In this document: positions 7,315-15,555 of the stretch, piece by piece
How positions within the stretch are numbered: position 1 is the stretch's first letter
How the letters are laid out: each line of letters starts with the position of its first letter
Origin: Acinetobacter tianfuensis
GTDB taxonomy: Bacteria > Pseudomonadota > Gammaproteobacteria > Pseudomonadales > Moraxellaceae
Direction of reading: 5' to 3'
Assembly (NCBI RefSeq): GCF_003611465.1
Contig: NZ_RAXV01000032.1
Location: 1-45,224, forward strand
Length of the DNA stretch: 45,224 nucleotides
Notes under the pieces: model-generated
Told to the model about the DNA's origin: nothing
Seen by the model: the letters and a program-made list of their open reading frames with translations, nothing else
Databases searched by the model: none
Made by a program: the position numbers and the translations under genes

Positions 7315-9569
7315 AAGCTTCTTTCCCCTTTAAAAACTTGGAAATCATCATCTCCTACGATGAGTGATATAGCAGGCAAGCCATCTTCTGCCATTCCTTG
7401 TGCAAGATGTGTCAGTTGAACAATGTCGTCTCTACTCATAGATGTTGAATGACCCGGAGGATGACTATGCCATTCACCGATATATCCAACCATGCCCATT
7501 GTTCTATCTGAAGCCTCTTGTATTTTTTCAGCTAATCCAAGTGTTCCACGTTCAAACGATGTCGGTGTGGATTTACTATCTGGAGGCGCTGGCAAAGCTG
7601 TTACAATTACGACTGCTTTAATATTGAAATCATAATAGCCAAGTAATACACCTCCCGTTTCATTGGGAAGACATTGTTTTCGCATCTGAAAAAGAAGATC
7701 TAAAACACCGTTATCAATAAATAAGGTAATGTCATCTAGAGAGAAAAAGCTCTCTAAGTGAACCGGAAAATTATATGCATAAGTAGCACCGGTTTCTGGT
7801 TCACGTTGCCATATCTTAATAAAAGCTTCAGGAAGTAAAGCTAGGTTTTGGATTTGTTCAGCTACCGTGCAAGCTTGCCCCATAATCTTAGAGTAAGGTA
7901 ATACAACAGAAATATCACGACATCCAGCACCACTCCAAAAAGTCCCAATAGTATTGGTTAAATGAATATTACCTAAGTCATTTTGGAGAAGAGATCTATA
8001 GTACTGTGCTTCAAGAGTCCGAAGTCTAATTTTTCTTTCTGCATCTTCTACTAGTAATACGACACCATTACCGTCAGGAGTTATAAAAACAGAAATATGA
8101 CGTGCTAGTGAATTATCATTGCTTGCAGCACGCGGATATTCAAGAGTGGTTGATGCATCTATTACGATTGATGCAGTTCTTAAGATTGGAGAAGATGAAT
8201 CTTTTATCAGATCTGTAGCATCAGCAATCAAACTGGTAATAATTGAGGCATCATCAACAGCTAATGAATGGAGTTGAGCTACGACCTTAGCTTTAGGCTC
8301 TCCTACATGATAACGATGAGCTACATGTCTAGAGAGGTTATGCGGTTTAATATAATCTTTATCTACTATCGTCCATTTACCCCAACCACTTCTTCCCCAT
8401 AAATTGATAAGAGTACTACCAAGTGAACCAGCTCCAACTAGAACTCCTGTAGGTCCTTCTTCATTAATACTTGATTGTTCACGAGCAGCTTGGAGAGTAT
8501 TTATTTTCAGTACATCTACTGCTTCTAGAGGGTAATCTTGCCATTTTGTATCAATAATTTTTTGATCTGCAAAAATTGGAGTATCTCGATAATATACATT
8601 CTCATGTTTCATTAGGATGTTGAGTTCAACACCTAAATCGAATAAGTCAGTTTTTGTCAAAAAAGCACGATAAATAATCTGTTCTGGTTCATTATCAATA
8701 GATCTAGATAAAGGAATTTGTAATAAGATGAGTGTCCCTTCATGATTTGAAAGAACAGAAGCCCCTTTTTCATCAATCAATTCATGTAATACTGATCTTA
8801 ATTCATCAATAAGATTGATATTTCGATTTGATAAAAGATCGAATAATTCACCAAAGTTAATCGGATCACTTTCGACTGCTCCATGAATAATTGGAGGTAG
8901 CTCTAATTGAATGAGTTTTAATCTTATATCATTAGCACTTTGATTTTGATCCACAAGCAAATGGCAGGAAAACCCTTCATTTTCCCGCTGGGAACCACGC
9001 CTGATTATAAAGCTTGAATGATTTTTTCTTAACTCTTCAAAGTTCCAGGGAAGAATAAGTTCATATTTACTCTGAAAAAATAAATGTTCAACGGGTTGAT
9101 CTGCTGGATGTAGTTCATTTTTGGAACTTTTCTCAAGCCACCACTGAATTCTTCTAAGAAAATTTTGAGGGGTCCAAGTTCTTAAGACTGAAATTGTTGG
9201 TTCAAAATATAAGCATAAACTTGCAGGTTGACCTTTCCTTCTCTGATTCTGGTGCATTAAAGTAGGAAAATCTTTTCGTAAGGCAAATACTTGAACCAAC
9301 TGTTCTAGATCTGTAGGTACGAAAAGGGCAAGGTGCTCACGATATTGTAGGCCAACGGTATTCTTAGAAGGAATACCATCACATTCGACCTCAACAATAA
9401 TGCATTCTGCTTTGAGTTCACCACTAGCGGGGAACTTCATTAATTTAATAAAGCTATAATCGTTATTTTGAGCAATAGCTTCTAACAACGCTTTTGTTCG
9501 AGATATTGATAAATCGGTCAGATTTGGAATATCTGCACAAAGATCTAACTTATAGTACTCTTGTGTCAT
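7311..9569 (-). CDS. E2-like / E1 (ThiF) / JAB triple-fusion protein
   Basis: A 752-aa fusion of three ubiquitin-pathway-like domains. N-terminal E2-like fold (about 1-170): ASLCLYFEP followed by VLRTW.P and a WW-containing helix, giving C119 as catalytic cysteine. A linker domain of unclear nature covers about 175-360. The E1/ThiF adenylation domain (about 370-590) has the nucleotide loop GAGSLG at 379-384 and acidic D403/D405, with C550 (GAGCRD) as candidate thioester cysteine. The C-terminal JAB/JAMM isopeptidase (about 610-752) has E637, H701, H703 and D714 (HxH-x10-D spacing); the usual Ser position is Met711. In CBASS, E1-E2 (Cap2) and JAB (Cap3) are usually two proteins that attach and remove the CD-NTase; here all three activities sit in one chain. 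It overlaps the MBL gene by 20 nt and the patatin gene by 4 nt. Confidence 0.88.
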   Translation of the reverse strand: MTQEYYKLDLCADIPNLTDLSISRTKALLEAIAQNNDYSFIKLMKFPASGELKAECIIVEVECDGIPSKNTVGLQYREHLALFVPTDLEQLVQVFALRKDFPTLMHQNQRRKGQPASLCLYFEPTISVLRTWTPQNFLRRIQWWLEKSSKNELHPADQPVEHLFFQSKYELILPWNFEELRKNHSSFIIRRGSQRENEGFSCHLLVDQNQSANDIRLKLIQLELPPIIHGAVESDPINFGELFDLLSNRNINLIDELRSVLHELIDEKGASVLSNHEGTLILLQIPLSRSIDNEPEQIIYRAFLTKTDLFDLGVELNILMKHENVYYRDTPIFADQKIIDTKWQDYPLEAVDVLKINTLQAAREQSSINEEGPTGVLVGAGSLGSTLINLWGRSGWGKWTIVDKDYIKPHNLSRHVAHRYHVGEPKAKVVAQLHSLAVDDASIITSLIADATDLIKDSSSPILRTASIVIDASTTLEYPRAASNDNSLARHISVFITPDGNGVVLLVEDAERKIRLRTLEAQYYRSLLQNDLGNIHLTNTIGTFWSGAGCRDISVVLPYSKIMGQACTVAEQIQNLALLPEAFIKIWQREPETGATYAYNFPVHLESFFSLDDITLFIDNGVLDLLFQMRKQCLPNETGGVLLGYYDFNIKAVVIVTALPAPPDSKSTPTSFERGTLGLAEKIQEASDRTMGMVGYIGEWHSHPPGHSTSMSRDDIVQLTHLAQGMAEDGLPAISLIVGDDDFQVFKGERSL

Positions 9570-10728
9570 TGCAACCAGCTCTAGGAGGTACTGAAGTAAT
9601 AAGAGATGGTGCTCCTATATTTGTTGTACGTATAAATGAGATGCCGCCAGAAGTAATTTCAAAAGTTAAAGGTTCTGGTTTCTGCTCATTAGGTTCTTGC
9701 ATAGTTACAAGAAATTTACGTCCTTTAATTTGTTTAAGGTACTTGTTATAAGTGTTATATGCTTGAATATGAGGGGGTTGTACCTGTCCATAACTATCTC
9801 TGTCATCTTTTACAGGGTGACTTGAACTAACCAAATAAGCGTCAGCTTTTCCCATTTCCAATAGATCTTGAACCAATGGCTTTGGTTCAGTTTCATCAAT
9901 TCCTTTATCTTGAGCATTAAGTGCTTTATAACTGCAATGATGAGGAATATTAAATAAATCCCATGCTAAGCGGTTTTCATTTTGATGATACGTAGTAATA
10001 CTAACAATATCCTCTAGATCACATGAATCTGCATCACCTACCGCTAAATAGTCATAAGTATTATTGTCTGCATTAAAGCGAATATTAAAGATTAAAGAAG
10101 CTTGATTTCGAACTATATCCCCACCAGCACAGTGTTTTATAAATGGTGAGTGACAAAAAAACTCGATCCCGTCTTGGAATAAAGAAAAAGTTGGAACTAA
10201 TGTTCCTGCATCAACAAAAAGATGATCGCGTGCATTTGAGCTCTCTCCGCGTTCTTTTAATTTTTGTGATAACCAGTCAGTTAACTCAGGTGGTTTAGAA
10301 AAAACACGTATGCCTTTACCTTCAAGTAAACGATGTCTTGCTTCTTGACGTAATATGACAAATTCGTCTGATCGGTGATCATTATCAGTTTTCTCTAATA
10401 ACATAGCCGCAGGCACCCAAAGCTCAGAGATTTTAATACGCCCATTCCCTTGATATTTAGTAGCAAATTCAAGTTCAAAAAAATCAGTAGATCCGCAAAT
10501 GTGATCATCGTCAGCATGTGTGAACGCGACTACATCGAAATAGTCTCTATCAGCATCGTCTAATTCCTTTTTTAATCTAGATTTTAGATCAATTACAGGT
10601 TCTGAAGTATTTTCTCCTTTTATTTGATGTCGGTAATCCATCAGAATTCTTTGACCATTATCCAGAATAATTTGGCTGGTATCCCCATTCCCGACAGGGT
10701 AAAAAACAACCTTATGTTTTGTTTGCAT
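9550..10728 (-). CDS. ComEC-like metallo-beta-lactamase-fold hydrolase
   Basis: A 392-aa protein from the preferred ATG at 10728; a TTG at 10734 would add two residues, and numbering here counts from that TTG. The metal motif is THADDDH (H73-x-D75-x-D77-H78), the HxDxDH form of MBL-fold proteins close to the ComEC/Rec2 C-terminal domain. Further ligands are D234 (AVGDAD) and the H265-H266 pair in NIPHHCSY, matching the HHGS motif of ComEC relatives. No signal peptide or membrane segment is seen, so it is a soluble cytosolic enzyme, probably a nuclease or phosphodiesterase by family; the substrate is unknown. It is the first gene of the operon and its 3' end overlaps the next gene by 20 nt. 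MBL genes beside E2/E1/JAB modules have been noted in comparative genomics. Confidence 0.82.
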   Translation of the reverse strand: MQTKHKVVFYPVGNGDTSQIILDNGQRILMDYRHQIKGENTSEPVIDLKSRLKKELDDADRDYFDVVAFTHADDDHICGSTDFFELEFATKYQGNGRIKISELWVPAAMLLEKTDNDHRSDEFVILRQEARHRLLEGKGIRVFSKPPELTDWLSQKLKERGESSNARDHLFVDAGTLVPTFSLFQDGIEFFCHSPFIKHCAGGDIVRNQASLIFNIRFNADNNTYDYLAVGDADSCDLEDIVSITTYHQNENRLAWDLFNIPHHCSYKALNAQDKGIDETEPKPLVQDLLEMGKADAYLVSSSHPVKDDRDSYGQVQPPHIQAYNTYNKYLKQIKGRKFLVTMQEPNEQKPEPLTFEITSGGISFIRTTNIGAPSLITSVPPRAGCNDTRVL

Positions 10729-10734
10729 TTTCAA

Positions 10735-11018
10735 GTGAATCCATTAAGTAAAATTATTTTACTGAGATATAAGGTTAAATTTTCTACATTCAAGGGGGCT
10801 GAAAAAAATTAATATAAATAGTTATTTAATTTTTTAAGGATGAATTAAATAACAAAAAGAAATAAGAATAAATCACAAAATACGTTACATATGTGAATTA
10901 AGATATTGTAATTAAATAAAATATAAAATTTAGATATGTATAACCGTTTTGAGTGGCAGATTGACTGAATCAAAACCCTTTGCTTTTGCAAAGGGTTTTT
11001 TGTTTGCGGAGTTGAACG
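10735..11018. other. AT-rich junction between the defence block and the core
   Basis: A very AT-rich gap that should contain the promoter of the leftward MBL operon and the right edge of the accessory block. No clear direct repeats, integrase or attachment site is visible. Composition changes to core-like at about 10,950. The only definite structure is the hairpin at 10972-10999. Confidence 0.5.
10972..11001 (+). terminator. Strong rho-independent terminator at island edge
   Basis: A perfect 12-bp stem, AAAACCCTTTGC (10972-10983) and GCAAAGGGTTTT (10988-10999), with a TTTT loop and continuing T-run. No rightward gene precedes it within the AT-rich block, so it may be the orphaned terminator of a core gene displaced by the insertion. 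It could also work on the minus strand. Confidence 0.75.
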
Positions 11019-11284
11019 ATGCCTTATTTTTTAGTTTTCTTTGAAACCCATATGGTATTTGCGCACGGAACACAGTTTCATGCAGTGTGTTTTTCATGTT
11101 AATACTCACCAAATAATCTGTGCCTGCTGTTCATTGACTATCCTGTTTTTCCAGCCGTGCAAATGCGGTCAAATCAGTTATAGCCAGATTATGCGCAGCT
11201 GCAGCATCAGGAGCAATTGGCACATTCGGCATGGCATTCGATGATTTAAATCTGAGCTATTTTCAAATAGGCGGTTTAGATTGA
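11019..11284 (+). pseudogene. Possible decayed small gene
   Basis: An ATG at 11019 with GGAG 7 nt upstream opens a 27-codon frame (starting MPYFLVFFETHMVFAHG) that stops at 11102. A second stretch in another frame, 11138-11284, reads SSRANAVKSVIARLCAAAAS then GAIGTFGMAFDDLNLSYFQ and stops normally. Its Ala-rich, core-like codon usage suggests real coding sequence. The two pieces could be the 5' and 3' ends of one broken gene next to the island junction. I do not recognise the family, and chance ORFs are a serious alternative. Confidence 0.35.
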
Positions 11285-11423
11285 ATAAAGCAGGATGATA
11301 GAAATCATAAATCGAAATATTCGATCATTTTTATAAAAAAGAACAGTTTTACCTATTTAAATGTTTTTTGTATTCTAGTTTCAACAGATAAGCAATCCCT
11401 GAAATAGTGAAGAGGAATACACA

Positions 11424-11987
11424 ATGAGTTTGATTAATACTGAAGTAAAACCATTTAATGCAACGGCTTACCAAAATGGTGAGTTCATTGAAATTTCTGA
11501 GCAAAATCTAAAAGGCAAATGGTCAGTCGTATTCTTCTATCCTGCTGACTTTACATTTGTCTGTCCAACAGAGCTAGGCGATCTTGCTGATCACTATGCT
11601 GAATTCAAAAAAATGGGTGTAGAAATTTATTCAGTATCTACAGATACGCATTTTACGCATAAAGCATGGCACGACTCTTCTGAAGAAATTAAGAAAATTG
11701 AATATCCAATGGTTGGCGACCCAACGTGGACACTGGCAAAAAACTTTGATGTGCTGATTGAATCAGAGGGTTTGGCTGACCGCGGTACTTTCGTGATTGA
11801 CCCTGAAGGCAAAATCCAAATCGTTGAAATCAACGCTGGCGGTATTGGACGTGATGCTTCGGAATTGATGCGTAAAGTGAAAGCAGCGCAATATGTCTAT
11901 GCTCATCCTGGTGAAGTTTGTCCAGCAAAATGGAAAGAAGGTGAGGCGACACTTGCACCATCTATCGATCTTGTTGGCAAAATCTAA
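11424..11987 (+). CDS. ahpC: Alkyl hydroperoxide reductase subunit C (peroxiredoxin)
   Basis: A 187-aa typical 2-Cys peroxiredoxin that reduces H2O2, organic peroxides and peroxynitrite in the cytosol. Peroxidatic C47 sits in FTFVCPTE, the resolving cysteine is C166 in EVCPAKW, and R120 of the active site is in LADRGTF. Length and C-terminal tail match AhpC closely. The partner AhpF flavoprotein is not in the window, so reduction relies on a remote AhpF or another donor. AGAGGA stands 7 nt before the ATG. The gene is monocistronic: it is preceded by a gap with the decayed ORF and followed by its own terminator at 12024-12052. Confidence 0.97.
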   Translation: MSLINTEVKPFNATAYQNGEFIEISEQNLKGKWSVVFFYPADFTFVCPTELGDLADHYAEFKKMGVEIYSVSTDTHFTHKAWHDSSEEIKKIEYPMVGDPTWTLAKNFDVLIESEGLADRGTFVIDPEGKIQIVEINAGGIGRDASELMRKVKAAQYVYAHPGEVCPAKWKEGEATLAPSIDLVGKI

Positions 11988-12023
11988 GTCAGAACCGTAT
12001 TTTTCATTCTTGCATGCTGTACA

Positions 12024-12052
12024 AAAAAATCAGACCCCGTGTCTGATTTTTT
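12024..12052 (+). terminator. Terminator after ahpC
   Basis: A perfect 12-bp stem, AAAAAATCAGAC (12024-12035) and GTCTGATTTTTT (12041-12052), with a 5-nt loop. A-run and T-run on both sides make it potentially bidirectional. Confidence 0.88.
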
Positions 12053-12117
12053 TGCTTGAGGAATGTTTTGAATCAAAATCAGCATTGAACAGGGCAGTTT
12101 AAAATGATGGTTGCAAA

Positions 12118-12160
12118 TTAATCTATTTGGATTAATATAAATTTAATCCATATGGATTAA
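12118..12160. repeat. Two tandem 18-bp palindromes, probable operator pair
   Basis: TTAATCCATATGGATTAA (12143-12160) is a perfect 18-bp palindrome. TTAATCTATTTGGATTAA (12118-12135) is a near-identical copy starting 25 bp upstream. Both lie about 60-100 bp before the frameshifted lipoprotein gene, in its promoter region. The layout suggests a dimeric repressor (TetR- or MarR-type); the TetR gene at 13853 is one candidate binder. Confidence 0.6.
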
Positions 12161-12217
12161 TGATTCAAAACAGGGACGTTTTGAATGAAAGGAGCAATTT
12201 GTTTGTAAGGTTTTACA

Positions 12218-13629
12218 ATGCGACTGACATGGAAAAATTAAAAATACATTTAAATTAAACATAGTGCTGACCGCTCTTTTAAGTACCGCAGGTTTAACCG
12301 CATGCGGCGGCGGCAGTGATGACTCTACAGTAACCGTTCAGCCTGAACCGCCATCAGCACTGACTGACTGTATGTGGCAAAACTCATTCAGCAGTAAATC
12401 AGGGACTGGTGAAGATCCTCTGAATATTGCTTTCCCTGATTCGAATGTGAATTACTGGTCTTCGGAGTTTGCTGTACCAGAGGGCGCTAAAGTCACGATT
12501 GATGGTGATTATCCGTATTCACGTCATTTTTCACTGGTCAGTTATACCGCTGAAGGGCTTCGAGTCAATTCCTTACTGGATGCCGCTATTGCACCCAATA
12601 AAGGTTCTGTGAATCCATTTGTTCCAGGCAATAGCCGGCTCGATAAAAATCGTGCTTATACCAGCTCAGCTGGAACTGGGTGAATTGCCAGAAAGCCCTG
12701 CTGCAAATACTTTATACGCTCCGAAAACTGAGGGTAATAAAGTTGCCATGCTTTATCGTGTTTATGTTCCGAATAAAAACATGGATGAAAAGGGGAATGC
12801 CAGTTTCCCGCGCTTTAAAGTACAGCTGGCAAATGGCGAGGTAAAAACAGGCAGCGATGCATGTAATGTACTTCAGGTTAAACGGGCACCTATTCAGAAA
12901 ACCACGACCATTTCCGAAGCAACCTCATTGGCGCTGTTTAACCGGCAGTTGCATGAAGGGTTTCCTGCTCAACAGATCCCGACTTGGTATAAGGCATTCA
13001 GCGGTGTAGATAACATCAAATGTATTTATAAATTTGACCCTGTGACTAAAACACCAATTGATCAATGTGAAGGACAGCCTGTTACGCCAAAACTGAATTA
13101 CTGGGCGACCCCTGACAATGAATATGTGTTTGCCATGACTAGCCGTCGTCTGGGTAAAGTCATGGAACTGCGCGGCAAGCTGCCGCCAGTCCTGAAAACG
13201 CTAAATAATGATCCGTTTTTTGAAAAAACAGATGTGCGCTACTGGTCGATCTGCAGTAATGAACTGATCACGACAGCAACCAATTACTGTCTGTATGATG
13301 AACAGATTAAAAATGTGGATAAAGATGGCTTTTATACCATTGTGGCTTCACTGCCGGAAGACCGTCCTGCCAATGCAACTGAAGCATGCGGTGTGAACTA
13401 TCTTCAGCTCAGTCCTCGCGGTTCAGGCTATATGGGGGAAGATGGAAAAGCTGTTGGACATGGCGATTTAGGGATCTTTATCATGCGTAACCTGCTGCCC
13501 GATCCTGAGTTTAAACAGGCTGTACAGAATGTAAATGCATGGGGTGAGGAGAAAGCCGTGATGGGGGATTATCTGCCGGATATGAAATACACATCTAAAG
13601 AAGACTTTGAAGCCAAAGGCTGTAATTAA
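12218..13629 (+). pseudogene. Lipoprotein of unknown function with frameshifts
   Basis: The coding sequence is split over frames. The first open part (from GTG 12264) carries a lipoprotein signal ending LLSTAGLTAC-GGGSDD and continues to a premature stop at 12681-12683. The remainder (about 12,660-13,629) continues the same protein in the +1 frame, starting QLELGELPES, so one extra base is present near 12,655-12,670. Upstream, the best start signal (AAGG at 12207, ATG at 12218) is out of frame with the signal peptide by one base across the A5 run at 12233-12237; removing one A would give MRLTWKIKNTFKLNIVLTAL. So two single-base frame breaks appear. The intact product would be an outer-membrane or periplasmic lipoprotein of about 470 aa. 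I do not recognise its family. Sequencing error is an alternative to a true pseudogene. Confidence 0.75.
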
Positions 13630-13647
13630 TTTAGTTTGCTTCCGCAT

Positions 13648-13681
13648 AAACCAGCTCTGAAATATGAGCTGGTTTATTTTT
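13648..13681 (+). terminator. Terminator after the lipoprotein gene
   Basis: A perfect 10-bp stem, AAACCAGCTC (13648-13657) and GAGCTGGTTT (13666-13675), with an 8-nt loop and a T-run (ATTTTTTAT). Confidence 0.85.
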
Positions 13682-13852
13682 TATCTGGGTGTATTTCTGA
13701 AGCATATTTCTTTTTATAATGAACTGCATTGATTCACCTGATTTTTTCTACAATATTGAAAAATGGAACTGAAGATGAATAAGGACAGTCTTTCATAGAA
13801 AGCTGAATTTCTGAAAAACAACAAAGATGATGCATAAAAGAATGGACAGCGA

Positions 13853-14473
13853 ATGAGTCAGCAGACTAAAGATAAATTAATTGAAGCCGCAATTATTTTG
13901 TTTTCTCAGAACAATATCGAAACACTGCCGGTACAGAAAATCAATGAGACAGCAGGTGTTGCCAATAAATCTGCGCTGTATTATCACTTTCAGTCCAAAT
14001 GGGGACTGGTTGAAGCTGCGCTGGATTTTGTGATGCATTCTTATGTGGCGGACAGTCTGGAACTGCTGGAGGCCATTGACCCTGAACAGGTTCAGGTATC
14101 CGATGTGGTGGATGCCATGATGAAACCGATGGTGAAAATCCTGCAGCAGGATCATGGCATTCTGCATTTGAAATTCTTTTCCAAAACCATCAGCGCAGGG
14201 GATGAGGGGCGGGTACTGGTCGCAAAAACTTTAGTTCCCATTTCGGACGCTGCGGTTAAACTTTTGCAGAAAGCTATGCCTGAAGCAGAATCTGATGCCG
14301 TTTCCTTAAAAGTTCTGTTTACGTTTAACATTATTTTAAACGTGATCAGTGATATAGGTTTGGAGCATTTCTGGCCGACGGCGGTCAAAGACCCGAAACT
14401 GATTGGCAGATATTTAAAAGATTATATTGAAGGCGGTATCCGCTTTAAGGCTGATAAACAGCACCAGTTATAA
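13853..14473 (+). CDS. TetR/AcrR-family transcriptional regulator
   Basis: A 206-aa repressor-type protein. The N-terminal DNA-binding domain (about 5-52) has the TetR pattern: a first helix (KDKLIEAAIILFSQNNIETL), the HTH QKINETAGVANKSALYYHF, and then the ligand-binding helical domain from about 55. The GVANKSALYYHFQSKWGL recognition segment is typical of the family. The ligand is unknown. It stands alone on the plus strand, convergent with the LysR gene only 10 bp away, and follows the frameshifted lipoprotein, whose promoter region holds the palindrome pair. The GCGAATGAG context gives a weak ribosome site. Confidence 0.93.
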   Translation: MSQQTKDKLIEAAIILFSQNNIETLPVQKINETAGVANKSALYYHFQSKWGLVEAALDFVMHSYVADSLELLEAIDPEQVQVSDVVDAMMKPMVKILQQDHGILHLKFFSKTISAGDEGRVLVAKTLVPISDAAVKLLQKAMPEAESDAVSLKVLFTFNIILNVISDIGLEHFWPTAVKDPKLIGRYLKDYIEGGIRFKADKQHQL

Positions 14474-14483
14474 ATTACCGCTG

Positions 14484-15407
14484 TTAGAGGTGATAGCCTT
14501 CATGTTGTTCTTCCATTTCACGCAGTCCTGTAATCAGCGTATCAATCAGCTTTTCCATTACAAGGCGCTGGCCTTTACGTGAAGCATAGACCAATTGAAC
14601 TGTGCCGACATTGGAACACCATTCTGGCAAGATATGTACTAAACGCCCTTCTGCAATATCTTGCTCAACTGTTAAGTATGGCAGGTCGGCAATACCCAAG
14701 CCGTCAATCACAGAGTAGTAAACCCCAGCCAAATCGTTGCTTTTAACCCGCGGATTTAGCGGCACAACAATTTGCTCATTCAGTTCGGTATGGTGCAGTG
14801 TCCATTGATAATGCTGTTTCTGTGTGCCTAAAACGATGCTTGGAAATTCGCTCAGTTCTGTGGCATAACGGATCATATGGCCTTGAAGCAGCGCAGGGCT
14901 GGCCACAAGGCAGTGTGTAGTTTTAATGACATCACGCACTACAATGCTGGAGTCTTCATTGGGTTGAAAATTGGTTCGAATCGCAAGGTCAATGTCATCA
15001 TGCAAAACATCGACACGGCGGCTGGTCAGTTCCATTTCCACACTGACCTGCGGATAGCGCTGTAAAAAGCGATTCAGCAAGCTGCGGATTTGGTGATGCA
15101 TCATAACGGACGGACAGCTGATTTTAATTAAACCTTGCGGCTCACTTTTCTGCTTTAATAAAACGTTGTTGGCGCAGTCGACTTGCTGAATCAGTTTGAT
15201 GCATTCTTCATACAGCTCTTGGCCTAACGGCGTGACCTTAAAATGACGGGTCGAGCGCTGAATCAGCGTCACATTATATTGCGCCTCTAAGTCTAATATG
15301 CGCCGGCTTAATTTAGATTTTGTAATGTTTGAGGCTTCGCTGGCCGCACTGAAACCGCCATGCTTGACGACCAGGTAGAAATAGTAAAAATCATCAAATG
15401 AGTGCAT
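14484..15407 (-). CDS. LysR-family transcriptional regulator
   Basis: A 307-aa LysR protein: winged HTH at residues 1-60 (FSAASEASNITKSKLSRRIL then DLEAQYNVTLIQRSTRHF) and a periplasmic-binding-like effector domain at about 90-300. Standard length for the family. It lies on the same strand as, and 148 bp downstream of, the YcaC-like hydrolase gene, with that gene's terminator between them, so it has its own promoter. In similar neighbourhoods LysR proteins control the adjacent hydrolase and pirin genes, but the sequence does not prove this here. Confidence 0.94.
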   Translation of the reverse strand: MHSFDDFYYFYLVVKHGGFSAASEASNITKSKLSRRILDLEAQYNVTLIQRSTRHFKVTPLGQELYEECIKLIQQVDCANNVLLKQKSEPQGLIKISCPSVMMHHQIRSLLNRFLQRYPQVSVEMELTSRRVDVLHDDIDLAIRTNFQPNEDSSIVVRDVIKTTHCLVASPALLQGHMIRYATELSEFPSIVLGTQKQHYQWTLHHTELNEQIVVPLNPRVKSNDLAGVYYSVIDGLGIADLPYLTVEQDIAEGRLVHILPEWCSNVGTVQLVYASRKGQRLVMEKLIDTLITGLREMEEQHEGYHL

Positions 15408-15512
15408 AGGGGCTCCATTGGCTCAATACATGCAAAGCAAAAAGCATTGTCGGGATCAATGTGCTTCTATTTAGCATTTCTTTCATGTAGATATTACAAG
15501 TATTGAGGGCAT

Positions 15513-15541
15513 AAAAAAAGCGATCCGAAGACCGCTTTTTT
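15513..15541 (-). terminator. Terminator of the YcaC-like gene
   Basis: Read on the minus strand the stem is AAAAAAGCGGTC / GATCGCTTTTTT with one G-U pair and a UUCG tetraloop, a very stable hairpin ending in T residues. It lies 14 bp beyond the hydrolase stop codon. Confidence 0.87.
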
Positions 15542-15555
15542 GTCACCGAAATGGA

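Noticed and set aside
9494..9751. Plus-strand 85-aa ORF
   Set aside because: It is a shadow of the overlapping MBL and E2-E1-JAB genes on the minus strand.
6202..10728. Classical type II CBASS
   Set aside because: Effector and E1/E2/JAB domains are present, but no CD-NTase (GS-x10-D-x-D nucleotidyltransferase) is found in any frame of the block.
10930..11112. Minus-strand 60-aa ORF
   Set aside because: It runs through the perfect terminator hairpin and has no ribosome site or protein-like composition.
13877..14388. Minus-strand ORFs opposite the TetR gene
   Set aside because: His/Gln-rich translations typical of antisense shadows; the TetR frame is clearly coding.
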